From the NCBI GenBank assembly GCA_002733985.1, contig NVXP01000042.1:1930-38768 (forward strand): a stretch of DNA of 36,839 nucleotides, read 5' to 3'. The notes beneath the pieces were generated by a model. It did not search any database, was not told the DNA's origin, and worked only from the letters and a program-made list of their open reading frames with translations. Within the stretch, counting starts at the first letter, position 1. Every line of letters begins with the position of its first letter. This stretch comes from Fluviicola sp. Its GTDB lineage: Bacteria; Bacteroidota; Bacteroidia; Flavobacteriales_D; Crocinitomicaceae. Made by a program: the position numbers and the translations under genes. This document shows, piece by piece, positions 17,514 through 25,881 of the stretch.

Positions 17514-19496
17514 ATGAAAAAAAATCTATTATTATTTGGAATTTCGCTGCCTTTGCTTTTCATGGCACTTTTTGAAAACACATGTTACGGACAGCATGAA
17601 ATGATTAACATTCTAAAAAAGGCGGATGTCTTGGATGGAGCAAAACCACAACCATTCTTTAAAATCCCTGAATTAGAAGCCAAAGATGGCCTGCTCGAAG
17701 TACATCTTTACGTCGGAGAAAAAGTCTATAATTTTAATGGTGACTCCATAAAAATGAGGACATACACCTATGAACACCTCGGTGAAACGTACTCAGGGAA
17801 TACTGGCCCAAATGGAGTTATTGGACCTTGGGCTCCAACATTTAGAATAGGTAAAAATGACCGCCTGACAGTCATTATACACAATGAATTACCAGATTCT
17901 TCTGAGCGCAACTACCTCTGCTCTATTAAAAAGGAATTCACGAAGAAGATGAACTCGGAATCGTTGAGCAAGAAATTTAAATTAATCATTCAAGATGCAT
18001 CTATCGTAAAAGTTGGGACAGATACTCCTGACACCTTAATTAAAATAGGAAATTTGGAAGGAGCGTACATTGAAACAATTGTGAAAGATTCTAGCTGGAT
18101 CATTCATGGTAGAGTACCTTGCCCATGCCCTCCCGGAAAGAAAGGAAGCTGCACAAAAGTGTACATCGATTACCCCGTCTTTTTGGAGTACAACTATGGT
18201 ACGAAGACAAATGCTTTGAGGATTTATCAAGACATGACTCACGATGATGGCGATGAGCATGATCACAATATACCACACGGTTTTAGTCGAACAAATCTTC
18301 ACATGCATGGATTTCATGTCAGTCCATTTCAAGACGACATTTTCAGAAATGTTGATCCTACGTATTCAAGTTACTACACATATGACCTAGAGGATCACAC
18401 TTCAGGAACAATGTGGTATCACCCTCACATTCATGGGTCGACTTCGATTCAAGTTGCGAGCGGAATGTCTGGTGCTGTTATTATCAAAGACGAGTTTGGA
18501 CCGGAAGATGAAGCCTTAAAACAAGCATCCTTGCCTGCACATGAGCGTTTGATGATCTTTAATCAGATTAGATACGACACAATCATTGGTGAAACACCTG
18601 ATTTTAATACCTTGGAGCGAAGTGGTGATCCAAAAGGAACAACAATAAATGGAGTGGCCGTTCCAAAAATGATCATGCGTCCTGGAGAAGTCCAACGATG
18701 GAGGTTGGTACACAGTGGCTTTCGATCAACCCTTGGTTTACAGTTTCCTGAAGAAGCAACCGTTTATCAAATCGCGGTAGATGGAATCCTATTTGAGAAG
18801 CCACGTTTGATTGAAACCTTACACATGGCTCCAGGTAATCGAAGTGACATTTTGATTCAATTTCCAGCTGGTTTTAAGTCGAAAGGACTAGCGGTGGAAT
18901 CAATTGATTACTTACCGATGTGCGAATATTTTGAGACCGACCCACTATGTCTTGCAGACCCTGCAAACAGTAAACAGGAGGACATCATGCAAATTATTGT
19001 TGCTGGCAAACCGATGAATATGGAAATGCCAGACAGCACTACGATCCTGCCAGATAACAATCATGAAACGATCACGTATGATGAGTTGGTGAACCAGGAC
19101 AGACCAAGACTTACTCAATTCTATGTTGGGAATAATGAAGATTCAACTGCAACAGTTTTCACGGTTAATGGAGAAGCATATGACGGATCCAAAATTCCTG
19201 ATGTTCTTGTGGTAGGAGATGCCGAACAATGGAAGATTACTTCAGGGAATGCTGGTCACCCATATCACATTCACGTGAATCCTTTTCAGATTCGCATCTT
19301 TGGTGGAAAGAAAGTCGATCCTCCAATGTGGAAGGATGTCGTATATGTTGACCCTACTCATCCAGCGATTATCTATGCACGATATGTGAAGTACTGGGGA
19401 GATTTCGTTCTTCACTGCCATATTTTAGCGCATGAAGATGAAGGAATGATGCAACGTGTTCGAATCGTTCGACCAAAAGGCGAACCAAACGATTAG
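17514..19496 (+). CDS. Secreted multicopper oxidase
   Basis: This is a 660-residue multicopper oxidase (laccase/CueO/bilirubin-oxidase type) with an N-terminal signal peptide ending near CYGQ. All copper motifs are visible: NLHMHGFHVSP (H263, H265), MWYHPHIHGS (H303, H305, H307), GHPYHIHVNPF, and HCHILAHEDEGMM carrying the type 1 Cys and Met. It should oxidise phenolics, metals such as Cu(I), or similar substrates with O2 in the periplasm or outside. Between the first strand block (TVIIHNELP) and the LHMHG motif is an insertion of ~130 residues where most relatives have about 15. It holds a VPCPCPPGKKGSC cysteine cluster and ends in the acidic/His-rich HDDGDEHDHN. The gene is monocistronic and ends at a strong bidirectional terminator. 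Confidence 0.93.
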   Translation: MKKNLLLFGISLPLLFMALFENTCYGQHEMINILKKADVLDGAKPQPFFKIPELEAKDGLLEVHLYVGEKVYNFNGDSIKMRTYTYEHLGETYSGNTGPNGVIGPWAPTFRIGKNDRLTVIIHNELPDSSERNYLCSIKKEFTKKMNSESLSKKFKLIIQDASIVKVGTDTPDTLIKIGNLEGAYIETIVKDSSWIIHGRVPCPCPPGKKGSCTKVYIDYPVFLEYNYGTKTNALRIYQDMTHDDGDEHDHNIPHGFSRTNLHMHGFHVSPFQDDIFRNVDPTYSSYYTYDLEDHTSGTMWYHPHIHGSTSIQVASGMSGAVIIKDEFGPEDEALKQASLPAHERLMIFNQIRYDTIIGETPDFNTLERSGDPKGTTINGVAVPKMIMRPGEVQRWRLVHSGFRSTLGLQFPEEATVYQIAVDGILFEKPRLIETLHMAPGNRSDILIQFPAGFKSKGLAVESIDYLPMCEYFETDPLCLADPANSKQEDIMQIIVAGKPMNMEMPDSTTILPDNNHETITYDELVNQDRPRLTQFYVGNNEDSTATVFTVNGEAYDGSKIPDVLVVGDAEQWKITSGNAGHPYHIHVNPFQIRIFGGKKVDPPMWKDVVYVDPTHPAIIYARYVKYWGDFVLHCHILAHEDEGMMQRVRIVRPKGEPND

Positions 19497-19514
19497 AAAA
19501 AAGTAGATTCAATA

Positions 19515-19554
19515 AAAAAGCCCTAATCCGAATGTTATTGGATTAGGGCTTTTT
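19515..19554. terminator. Strong bidirectional rho-independent terminator
   Basis: A perfect 15-base-pair stem (AAAAAGCCCTAATCC with GGATTAGGGCTTTTT) encloses a 10-base loop, with T-tracts on both strands. It lies between the convergent multicopper oxidase and outer-membrane protein genes and should stop transcription from both. Confidence 0.92.
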
Positions 19555-19587
19555 ATTTATGAGAAGGTAAACGATTAATATTTCCCT

Positions 19588-20949
19588 CTAAAATGCTTTC
19601 ACCTTGCTTTGTGAGAATCCGAAATTCACACCTGCCATGGCAATCATGTTGTTCACATTACTGAAATCTTTTCCGAATGTTGCTGTGAGGTAGAATTTAT
19701 CCGATAATTGGTAACTTCCAATTGCCGCCAACCGATTATCCACTGTAGTGCTAGTTGAGACTAAGTCAAATCGTTGCAAATATTCAAAGGAAGCAGAAAA
19801 CTTACCGATGTCATAATTAGCTCGAGCCCCGATGTCAACCAAGTTTGAATTGTTCGTATATCCAGCGAAGCGATTATTTCCAATGTATCTTCCCAAAACA
19901 GTTACGTAAAAATCATTCCCTTTTGGTCTCCAATTCAATGAAGCCCAAATTCCCCAACGACTTGATTGTAAATCGTTGTAAGAATTCGTTGCTGAACTAC
20001 CGGCTGTTGCTCCAGCTAAATCAACTGTAAATATTGGCTTGAGAATCAAGTCTGCGTATTCTTTGCGAGCGGCTTCTACGGCATCCAATGACGAATTATC
20101 GTCAATATCAGCTAATAGGTTAATCAATACTGTCTTCAATGAATCCAATTTTGCTATTTGCTTCTTTCCATATGTACGAAACAATCTAGTACGAGCGCCA
20201 AATGAAACATAACCTACGCTATCAGCTACAACATGAGCGGCAGAGATGGCGAAATTCTGAATCAATTCCCCATGTTTCTTGTACATGTCTTCAGCACTCA
20301 AATTTGCATGATTCACTAACCAGTAAGGTGCTACTTCCATCGCTCCACCCGACCCCGAGAACAATCCCAAAACGCTCGTTCCAAACCCTTGAGGCGTCGT
20401 TGGTCGTTCTATAGCTGAAGGCGTTTGATCCAATAAGATAAAACCAGGAGAAGCAGGAGTCTGCATTGACTCAAACGAAAGGTCGTTTTGAGCAAAAGCC
20501 ATGGTATTCATAAGTAATACTAGCAGAACAGAGGTAACCCGAACGATGTAGCTTCCTATAAATGATGCAATTCCATCGGTTGGAGCATCTCCATTGTCTG
20601 TCTTAGAAAACAGTACTTTGTGATTTTCGTTTACAATTCTTGTTGAGATAATGCATTTGTTCGTTGATTGATTTACATCCAAAACATTAGTTCTAAAGTC
20701 CAAAACTTTGTCTTTAAGGACACTTGCTTTCCCTAGAGAAGTTTGTGTGGACAGATCTCCTTTTGCGAGATACGTGTCACCGTCTTTTACTTTTGAGCCC
20801 CCGATTTGCCCATTTCCGATGGTAATCGTTAAGTAGATTTGAGAGTCTGGTGAACTAACCACAATCTCGCGGGGATTTGGTGCTAAATCAAATTTCGTAA
20901 TTTCCATTTCAGAGTTGTTTAGTGATGTTAAGTTTAAATGTAGTTGCAT
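19588..20949 (-). CDS. Outer-membrane beta-barrel protein fused behind a small soluble domain
   Basis: This 453-residue frame looks like two proteins in one. Residues ~15-125 form a soluble beta-rich domain (NGQIGGSKVKDGDTYLAKGD ... DFRTNVLDVNQSTNK) of unknown function. Residues ~127-154 are a hydrophobic stretch ending MNTMAFAQ|ND, which looks like an internal signal peptide. The remaining ~300 residues alternate in the manner of an outer-membrane beta-barrel and end FGFSQSKVKAF. An ATG at codon 15 (MEITKFDLAPNP) may be the true start. No stop or convincing start separates the two parts, so this is either a natural fusion of two neighbouring genes, a membrane-tethered precursor, or a sequence error. 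It is convergent with the multicopper oxidase. The barrel's ligand is unknown. Confidence 0.7.
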   Translation of the reverse strand: MQLHLNLTSLNNSEMEITKFDLAPNPREIVVSSPDSQIYLTITIGNGQIGGSKVKDGDTYLAKGDLSTQTSLGKASVLKDKVLDFRTNVLDVNQSTNKCIISTRIVNENHKVLFSKTDNGDAPTDGIASFIGSYIVRVTSVLLVLLMNTMAFAQNDLSFESMQTPASPGFILLDQTPSAIERPTTPQGFGTSVLGLFSGSGGAMEVAPYWLVNHANLSAEDMYKKHGELIQNFAISAAHVVADSVGYVSFGARTRLFRTYGKKQIAKLDSLKTVLINLLADIDDNSSLDAVEAARKEYADLILKPIFTVDLAGATAGSSATNSYNDLQSSRWGIWASLNWRPKGNDFYVTVLGRYIGNNRFAGYTNNSNLVDIGARANYDIGKFSASFEYLQRFDLVSTSTTVDNRLAAIGSYQLSDKFYLTATFGKDFSNVNNMIAMAGVNFGFSQSKVKAF

Positions 20950-21105
20950 AATAGCAAGTATCCGCTACAATTGCAACGGGTATAATTACCCAATTTCAGT
21001 TGGCGGATATGGCGATCATCCTAAAGTGTTGTTTTACAACCGCTAACACACTGAAATCGTTGAAGATCTTCATCAACTTACCTGGATTTAGTATAATCCA
21101 CTCGT

Positions 21106-21243
21106 TACGGACGATTTCGCAATCAGTATTTGAGCACCTTGCAAATTGAGTATCAATCAACGCAACTGTAGAGGATCGGATTGGCTACTTTGGGAGGAAC
21201 TTCCTTGGCTTATGAAACTGGAGATTTCGGATCTTCTTTTGCC
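21106..21243 (+). pseudogene. Remnant of a duplicated surface-antigen gene (3' part)
   Basis: In the frame of base 21106 this reads YGRFRNQYLSTLQIEYQSTQL, stop, then RIGLATLGGTSLAYETGDFG. The intact gene downstream reads YGRFRDQHLSTLQAEYRS, PYLWRF, then GLAAFGGTSLVYGTGNFG. Homology is continuous across a TGG-to-TAG change and stops on both sides. This is the decayed end of a former tandem copy. An apparent longer start for the downstream gene (from 21181) only reads through this fragment. Confidence 0.8.
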
Positions 21244-21387
21244 AAATGTTATCTGATATCTTCCAATTGCTTTATGCCTATTCTGGATAGTCCAGGAAGC
21301 GACCAAAGTATTTTCTTGTATTGCTTCTTAGCAACTTTATTAATTTCATTGATCTTAGTTATATTCGTAAAAAAACTCTCCTTTTTA

Positions 21388-22446
21388 ATGAATAAATTCT
21401 ACTTCACTCTTCTTCTTTTTTCTCTAATTTTCAATGCTTCAGCCCAAGATTCAACAAAGGTTCGAAAATTGAAAGTGTTGCCCGTTCCAGCCTTTGGATT
21501 TGCCCCAGAAACAAGGTACTATGTTGGCGCAGTTTGCCTTTTCACAATTAATCCTTTCCAAGATACATTGACACGAACATCGACGGCAAAAGTTGAGTTC
21601 AATTATACTTGGAACAGGCAGATCATCCTTGAAGGCGAACTCGATTATTTTTTCAAAGAAGAGAAATGGTTTTTAGGTAGTAACATACACTACTCAAAGT
21701 ATCCTGATCAGTATTTTGGGATTGGAGCACGAACGTTAGATTCAGATGGTGTACTATTTCAAAGTAATCGACTAAAATTGGATGTTGAGCTCAGTAAACA
21801 AGTCCTTCCAAAAACGTTTCTAGGTGGAGGAATTCGCTATTTCAACTATAGCAATATTGGAACGCTCTCAGATACTGTTGCTTTACATGATGAATTGACT
21901 AATTTTTCTGACATCGAAATAAAGGCAGACTTTTTCAAAGACGATCGTGATCGCATTTTAACGCCAACTACAGGATCTTTTTGCAAATTAACAGTTGGAG
22001 TCAATTATGCAAATACCGTCTACTTACACCTATTAGCTGACGCAAGAAAGTACTACTCTTTTGGTAAGAAGAAGAACAATGTTGTTGCAGCGCGTTTCCT
22101 TCAAACCTCGATAATTGGTGATGCTCCTTTTTACGATTTAGCTATTCTTGGTGGTGATCGAATTGCTCGGGGTTATTTCTATGGACGATTTCGAGATCAA
22201 CATTTGAGTACTTTGCAGGCTGAGTATAGATCTCCTTATCTGTGGAGGTTTGGATTGGCTGCTTTTGGAGGTACTTCATTGGTTTATGGAACGGGGAATT
22301 TTGGTTCGGAAAGTGTGAAACCAAATGTTGGTGTAGGATTAAGATTCTTGGTTGATAAGAATGATCGTACTAACTTGAGATTTGATTATGCGATTGGAAG
22401 AGATGGTCAAAGTGGTTTTTATGTTAGTTTTGGGGAGAGTTTTTGA
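21388..22446 (+). CDS. Outer-membrane surface-antigen (Omp85-type) barrel protein
   Basis: This is a 352-residue protein with a signal peptide (MNKFYFTLLLFSLIFNASAQ) followed by a BamA/TamA-like 'bacterial surface antigen' barrel. The tell-tale segments are FFKDDRDRILTPTTGSFCKL and LGGDRIARGYFYGRFRDQH in the C-terminal half, and it ends in alternating strands (GQSGFYVSFGESF). There are no POTRA domains, so it is a short barrel-only member rather than BamA itself; such proteins are common and mostly uncharacterised in Bacteroidota. I chose the ATG at 21388 because it gives a complete signal peptide, while the upstream 69 codons are the pseudogene remnant and junk. The gene stands alone. Confidence 0.85.
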   Translation: MNKFYFTLLLFSLIFNASAQDSTKVRKLKVLPVPAFGFAPETRYYVGAVCLFTINPFQDTLTRTSTAKVEFNYTWNRQIILEGELDYFFKEEKWFLGSNIHYSKYPDQYFGIGARTLDSDGVLFQSNRLKLDVELSKQVLPKTFLGGGIRYFNYSNIGTLSDTVALHDELTNFSDIEIKADFFKDDRDRILTPTTGSFCKLTVGVNYANTVYLHLLADARKYYSFGKKKNNVVAARFLQTSIIGDAPFYDLAILGGDRIARGYFYGRFRDQHLSTLQAEYRSPYLWRFGLAAFGGTSLVYGTGNFGSESVKPNVGVGLRFLVDKNDRTNLRFDYAIGRDGQSGFYVSFGESF

Positions 22447-22494
22447 ATCGGTCAATCCAGATATAAACGTCAAACATTCTGTTAGATTTCAATA

Positions 22495-22662
22495 ATGGCA
22501 AAGCAAAAAAACACCTCCAACAAAAAGCTTCACTCCAAACTTATGGGGCAAAAGAAAAGCAAGAAGCAGCAAGAAAAGGACGCGAACAAAATCCGTCTAC
22601 GTGAAATGAACAAACGTGCGAATTTGGGGAATCCTAAACCTGAAGAGAATTCTTCTTCTTAA
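22495..22662 (+). CDS. Small highly basic protein, 55 residues
   Basis: This short frame encodes MAKQKNTSNKKLHSKLMGQK and continues KSKKQQEKDANKIRLREMNK, ending PKPEENSSS. It is rich in Lys, Gln and Asn, has no hydrophobic segment, and is likely helical and nucleic-acid or ribosome associated by composition only. It starts 48 bases after the surface-antigen stop on the same strand and ends 29 bases before the convergent tyrosinase operon end. Uniform protein-like composition and position argue for a real gene. I do not recognise a family. Confidence 0.6.
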   Translation: MAKQKNTSNKKLHSKLMGQKKSKKQQEKDANKIRLREMNKRANLGNPKPEENSSS

Positions 22663-22691
22663 ATTATCCTTTAGGGACGTTCCAGCCCATA

Positions 22692-23216
22692 TTAAGAGCC
22701 AACTTCGATAAAATTCTCTTCGTACCAAAGTTCCACAGTCTCAATTGTGAGGGATGCGTCTTCATCAATTTCTCTTTGGGGTATTAGCTTGATTGAAAAT
22801 TCTTCATTCGACCAATTTGAATCTTGAGATGCATGAATAAAAGCTTCTGTGACGTCCAATCTTTCATACAAGCCATCACCTTCAACTCCGACTGATGGAG
22901 TTGTACTGTTTTCCAATCCATAAAGTGCCAATCCTCCTAAGTGATTCTTTAAATTGGATTTTTCACTTGATTTTTCTTCATTCAGAATAACATCAATAAT
23001 TGGAAAGGCATAATTCCCCTTAATTTTCTCTAAACGAAGTGATAATCGAAAAGAAGATTCATCATCAGTCTTTGAAAGGTTTTGAAGAATAGAGGCCGTT
23101 TTACTGTCTTGGACAAACTGCATTTTAATTACGCTTCCTAATTCTCCCAGTTTAAAGGATTCATTAGCAACTGCTATTCGTTTTGATTTATTGGTACCCA
23201 AGTTTATGTTTTCCAT
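22692..23216 (-). CDS. Free-standing tyrosinase C-terminal-type domain protein
   Basis: This 174-residue soluble protein has no signal peptide. Its second half aligns by eye with the C-terminal domain of the tyrosinase two genes upstream: HLGGLALYGLEN against HLAGTIAFFGLEG, then NWSNEEFSIKLIPQREIDED against NWDESKLDVEIRPDREMDEG, and a closing ETVELWYEE against GKISLYSE. In tyrosinases and plant polyphenol oxidases this domain covers the copper site or helps copper loading. A stand-alone copy in the same operon may be a caddie-like partner or an inhibitor of the enzyme. It is the last gene of the operon, 37 bases after the DUF2182 gene. The function is inferred. Confidence 0.7.
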   Translation of the reverse strand: MENINLGTNKSKRIAVANESFKLGELGSVIKMQFVQDSKTASILQNLSKTDDESSFRLSLRLEKIKGNYAFPIIDVILNEEKSSEKSNLKNHLGGLALYGLENSTTPSVGVEGDGLYERLDVTEAFIHASQDSNWSNEEFSIKLIPQREIDEDASLTIETVELWYEENFIEVGS

Positions 23217-23253
23217 TTTATCTACTCATTTTTTTAATTCAGTATTCAATCGA

Positions 23254-24126
23254 TTAGGTCCCCACATTGATTCCAACAAATGTTCCTGAAATAATCAAGG
23301 CCAACCCAATTACGGTCCATGCATATCCTGGTATTCGACTTTCATGAGGAACTCGATAACGCTCAATTAATACAATCATAGTCACTAAAAGCATGAGCAT
23401 AGTACTGTGATGCGCTAACATCAATGCCGCCATAACAACCCAACACATGCGAAGACAAGCAACGCCAATAATTATACCATAAAGTACACAATCTTTGACC
23501 AGTCTCCAGCCAGAAATCCGAATGGGTCTGGTAAATTCACAGCGAACCATTATTACTTGCCGAGTGGGCAGCCAGCTCATAACTGCAGCAATGATAAACA
23601 CAATTCCAGCTGCAATACCTTGTGAGAAGACCGAACGAGACCCAAACAATAAATCTAGACCAACGGGCAACATTAAAAACAGGAGTCCGATTATTGACCA
23701 GACAAGTGCATAACCAAAAAGAAATAATAGAATACTTATCTCCCTATCTGTCCGACGAACAGAAAATGCAGTATGCTTAATCGCACTTTGAAGAAGCGGA
23801 AACATCATCGCTATTACCATAACAACCCACGGAAACACGCTATTGATCAATCGTTCTTGGATACTTTCAAATACTGATGGCTGTTTAAGAATTCCAGATG
23901 AAAGATCCTCCCCATTGACAGAATCAATAGGGAGGCAAGTTATTAGACTGGAAACACTTTCACCAATGATCGCAGTAAACAATGAATTCCAGATTAATAA
24001 AATCCATACAAACCCACAAAAGAACCAGACCCACCACTCAGGATGCACCGCAAAGTAAACACGGATTCGGTGGAGCAAGTTTGATACTTTTAATGATGGT
24101 TCAATAGAATTACTCTTTAAACTCAT
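23254..24126 (-). CDS. DUF2182 multi-spanning membrane protein
   Basis: This is a 290-residue inner-membrane protein with about six to seven helices. Hallmarks of the DUF2182 family are visible: WVVMVIAMMFPLLQSA in an early helix, GYALVWSIIGLLF, and GIIIGVACLRMCWVVMAALM with Cys and Met in the membrane. Database annotation sometimes calls this family 'copper chaperone', but the biochemical role is not established. The start overlaps the tyrosinase stop by four bases (ATGA), so the two are translationally coupled. This supports a role in copper supply or in handling the tyrosinase product at the membrane. The N-terminal ~30 residues are cytosolic and basic. Confidence 0.8.
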   Translation of the reverse strand: MSLKSNSIEPSLKVSNLLHRIRVYFAVHPEWWVWFFCGFVWILLIWNSLFTAIIGESVSSLITCLPIDSVNGEDLSSGILKQPSVFESIQERLINSVFPWVVMVIAMMFPLLQSAIKHTAFSVRRTDREISILLFLFGYALVWSIIGLLFLMLPVGLDLLFGSRSVFSQGIAAGIVFIIAAVMSWLPTRQVIMVRCEFTRPIRISGWRLVKDCVLYGIIIGVACLRMCWVVMAALMLAHHSTMLMLLVTMIVLIERYRVPHESRIPGYAWTVIGLALIISGTFVGINVGT

Positions 24127-25550
24127 TCAGAATACAAACTGATTTTACCTACTGAAACTTCAACACCTTCGTCCATTTCACGGTCTGGTCTAATTTCGAC
24201 ATCGAGTTTACTTTCATCCCAGTTCGGTTGGCTTTGAAGCTCCTCAATCAATTTTGTAACCTCTACAATTTCAGTAAGTCCACTACCTGAATGATGCTCA
24301 TCAGCTACAGAAGCTCCTTCAAGACCGAAAAACGCAATTGTCCCCGCAAGGTGTGATTGCACTTGACCATTCCCATCTGGGGTATTAATGTAAATTGAAT
24401 GTATTGGTGCTACACCTTTTCCTTTAATGTTTTCGAAATGAAGCATCTTTTTAGTAGACTGGGTAAGGCCTTCACTCACTACTTTACGCGTGAGATTCTT
24501 GCGGCTTGAACCGGATGAAGCCAATTGAAGAGAAACCTTTGAGTTTTTCCCGTCTAACTTATGTCCAGAATCAGTCGCGCCGACAACCTCAAGTGGCATA
24601 GTAGCGAGATCTGCGTTCTCCATAATTTCTTCTGAAGATCTAGCAGGGACTTCACTTGGCACCCCTTCGTATGTGTATCCTGAAAGCACAGTTCTTGTAT
24701 CAAGTACTTGAGAACTGTTCATTGTAACTGGGTTCTTGTCTTTATCGTGAAAATTGAAATCCAAATTCAACCAATTAGGACTCGTTGGATTTGTTCTACG
24801 ACCTTGATTGAGCCAAACTTGCCATAATCGATCAATGTTTGAATGATGTAACCAAAAAATAGGATCCAATGCTGCGGTGTTCGGATCTCCCATTGCACCT
24901 CCAATATCCATGTGAATGTGGTTGTGTGGTAAATTCTCTAGTCCACCACTCTGACCTCCTCCATGATTGAAACGAGTAACTCTTCCTCCATAACCATTTG
25001 TCGTTCCAGTTGTTGTGAAAATTGGAATTTCAAGTGCAATCAAACTAACAGTTGACCGCTGAACAGAATCCCGGCGATTAGGCATCCAAAGTGGATTTGT
25101 AGCGTTCGCTGGTGAAGTGAAGGCTGGCGGGATATTTAGTGCGTCAGGATTTGCGGTATCACTATAGTTCCAGAATGGTAATGACCAGCCTGCAGGACCT
25201 CCTAGATCAACAATCGTTTGTGCAACAATCTGCTCAAAGTACGCGAGATACATTCGATGCCAAGGAATAAAATACCAAGTTTGGTGTTGACATTGTTTCC
25301 AAAATGGCGTAACACCTGATGTTGGAAATGGTCTGTATTGCCTCCAATACTGATTTGTGTCTGGGTTTCTACTCAAACCATGAATTGCTCCTTGATATGC
25401 CCAGCTTGTTGGATCATCTGTAGGTCGAGTTTTCATCTCTGTAACAGCTTTCGAATACCATTCTAAGGTAGTGTCATCAACAGGTAGACCATAGACGCTT
25501 TTACGTTCTTTCATAATAGTGGTTCTTTTAGCAACGATGGGTAGATCCAT
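24123..25550 (-). CDS. Tyrosinase (type 3 copper polyphenol oxidase) with C-terminal domain
   Basis: This is a 475-residue tyrosinase that oxidises phenols or catechols to quinones with O2. CuA ligands are H57 (GAIHGLS), H89 (CQHQTWYF) and H98 (IPWHRMY). CuB ligands are H209 and H213 (LPHNHIHMDIGG) and H235/H236 in DPIFWLHHSNIDRLWQ. C87 sits two residues before H89, the spacing of the Cys-His thioether bridge in plant and fungal enzymes. Residues ~335-475 are a C-terminal domain of the polyphenol-oxidase type, possibly covering the active site. There is no signal peptide, so the protein seems cytoplasmic. The ATG at 25550 or the one 12 codons later could be the start. It leads a three-gene operon and is divergent from a lipoxygenase-like gene. 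Confidence 0.93.
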   Translation of the reverse strand: MDLPIVAKRTTIMKERKSVYGLPVDDTTLEWYSKAVTEMKTRPTDDPTSWAYQGAIHGLSRNPDTNQYWRQYRPFPTSGVTPFWKQCQHQTWYFIPWHRMYLAYFEQIVAQTIVDLGGPAGWSLPFWNYSDTANPDALNIPPAFTSPANATNPLWMPNRRDSVQRSTVSLIALEIPIFTTTGTTNGYGGRVTRFNHGGGQSGGLENLPHNHIHMDIGGAMGDPNTAALDPIFWLHHSNIDRLWQVWLNQGRRTNPTSPNWLNLDFNFHDKDKNPVTMNSSQVLDTRTVLSGYTYEGVPSEVPARSSEEIMENADLATMPLEVVGATDSGHKLDGKNSKVSLQLASSGSSRKNLTRKVVSEGLTQSTKKMLHFENIKGKGVAPIHSIYINTPDGNGQVQSHLAGTIAFFGLEGASVADEHHSGSGLTEIVEVTKLIEELQSQPNWDESKLDVEIRPDREMDEGVEVSVGKISLYSE

Positions 25551-25881
25551 CGCTTAGTTGAACACAAAGTAATCATTTATAACCTATATATCAGCACTTT
25601 AACTCTAATCTACTACTAAAAAAAACAATCATACACTTAGATTACATTTAGCCACGGATTATTTCACAAAAGTGAATACATTTAGCTCCCATAATGCGAA
25701 TGGAATACATTCATGAGTTTCCATCTTCCTATTCAAACCACATCTTTGAACGATTATTTCCTTGATTCTCGAATTCAAGACGCCCCCGTATTTGTACCTG
25801 TTTTACACAATTCGAACAATTTCATCAGTTCATTTTAAATATTTAGCTGTAATTTCATCTAGATCACAAATCACTGTACTC
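25551..25881. other. 331-base divergent promoter region (tyrosinase / lipoxygenase-like)
   Basis: This is AT-rich DNA between two divergent genes and presumably holds both promoters. I see a short inverted repeat TTCAC-n4-GTGAA near 25663 and no clean TAnnTTTG box. The plus-strand frame starting at a TTG at 25762 extends the downstream gene but shows no protein-like conservation, so I treat it as leader. Confidence 0.5.

Noticed and set aside
25663-25676. Inverted repeat TTCAC-n4-GTGAA between the tyrosinase and lipoxygenase-like genes
   Set aside because: Five-base arms are expected by chance in AT-rich DNA; no second copy was seen near other copper genes.
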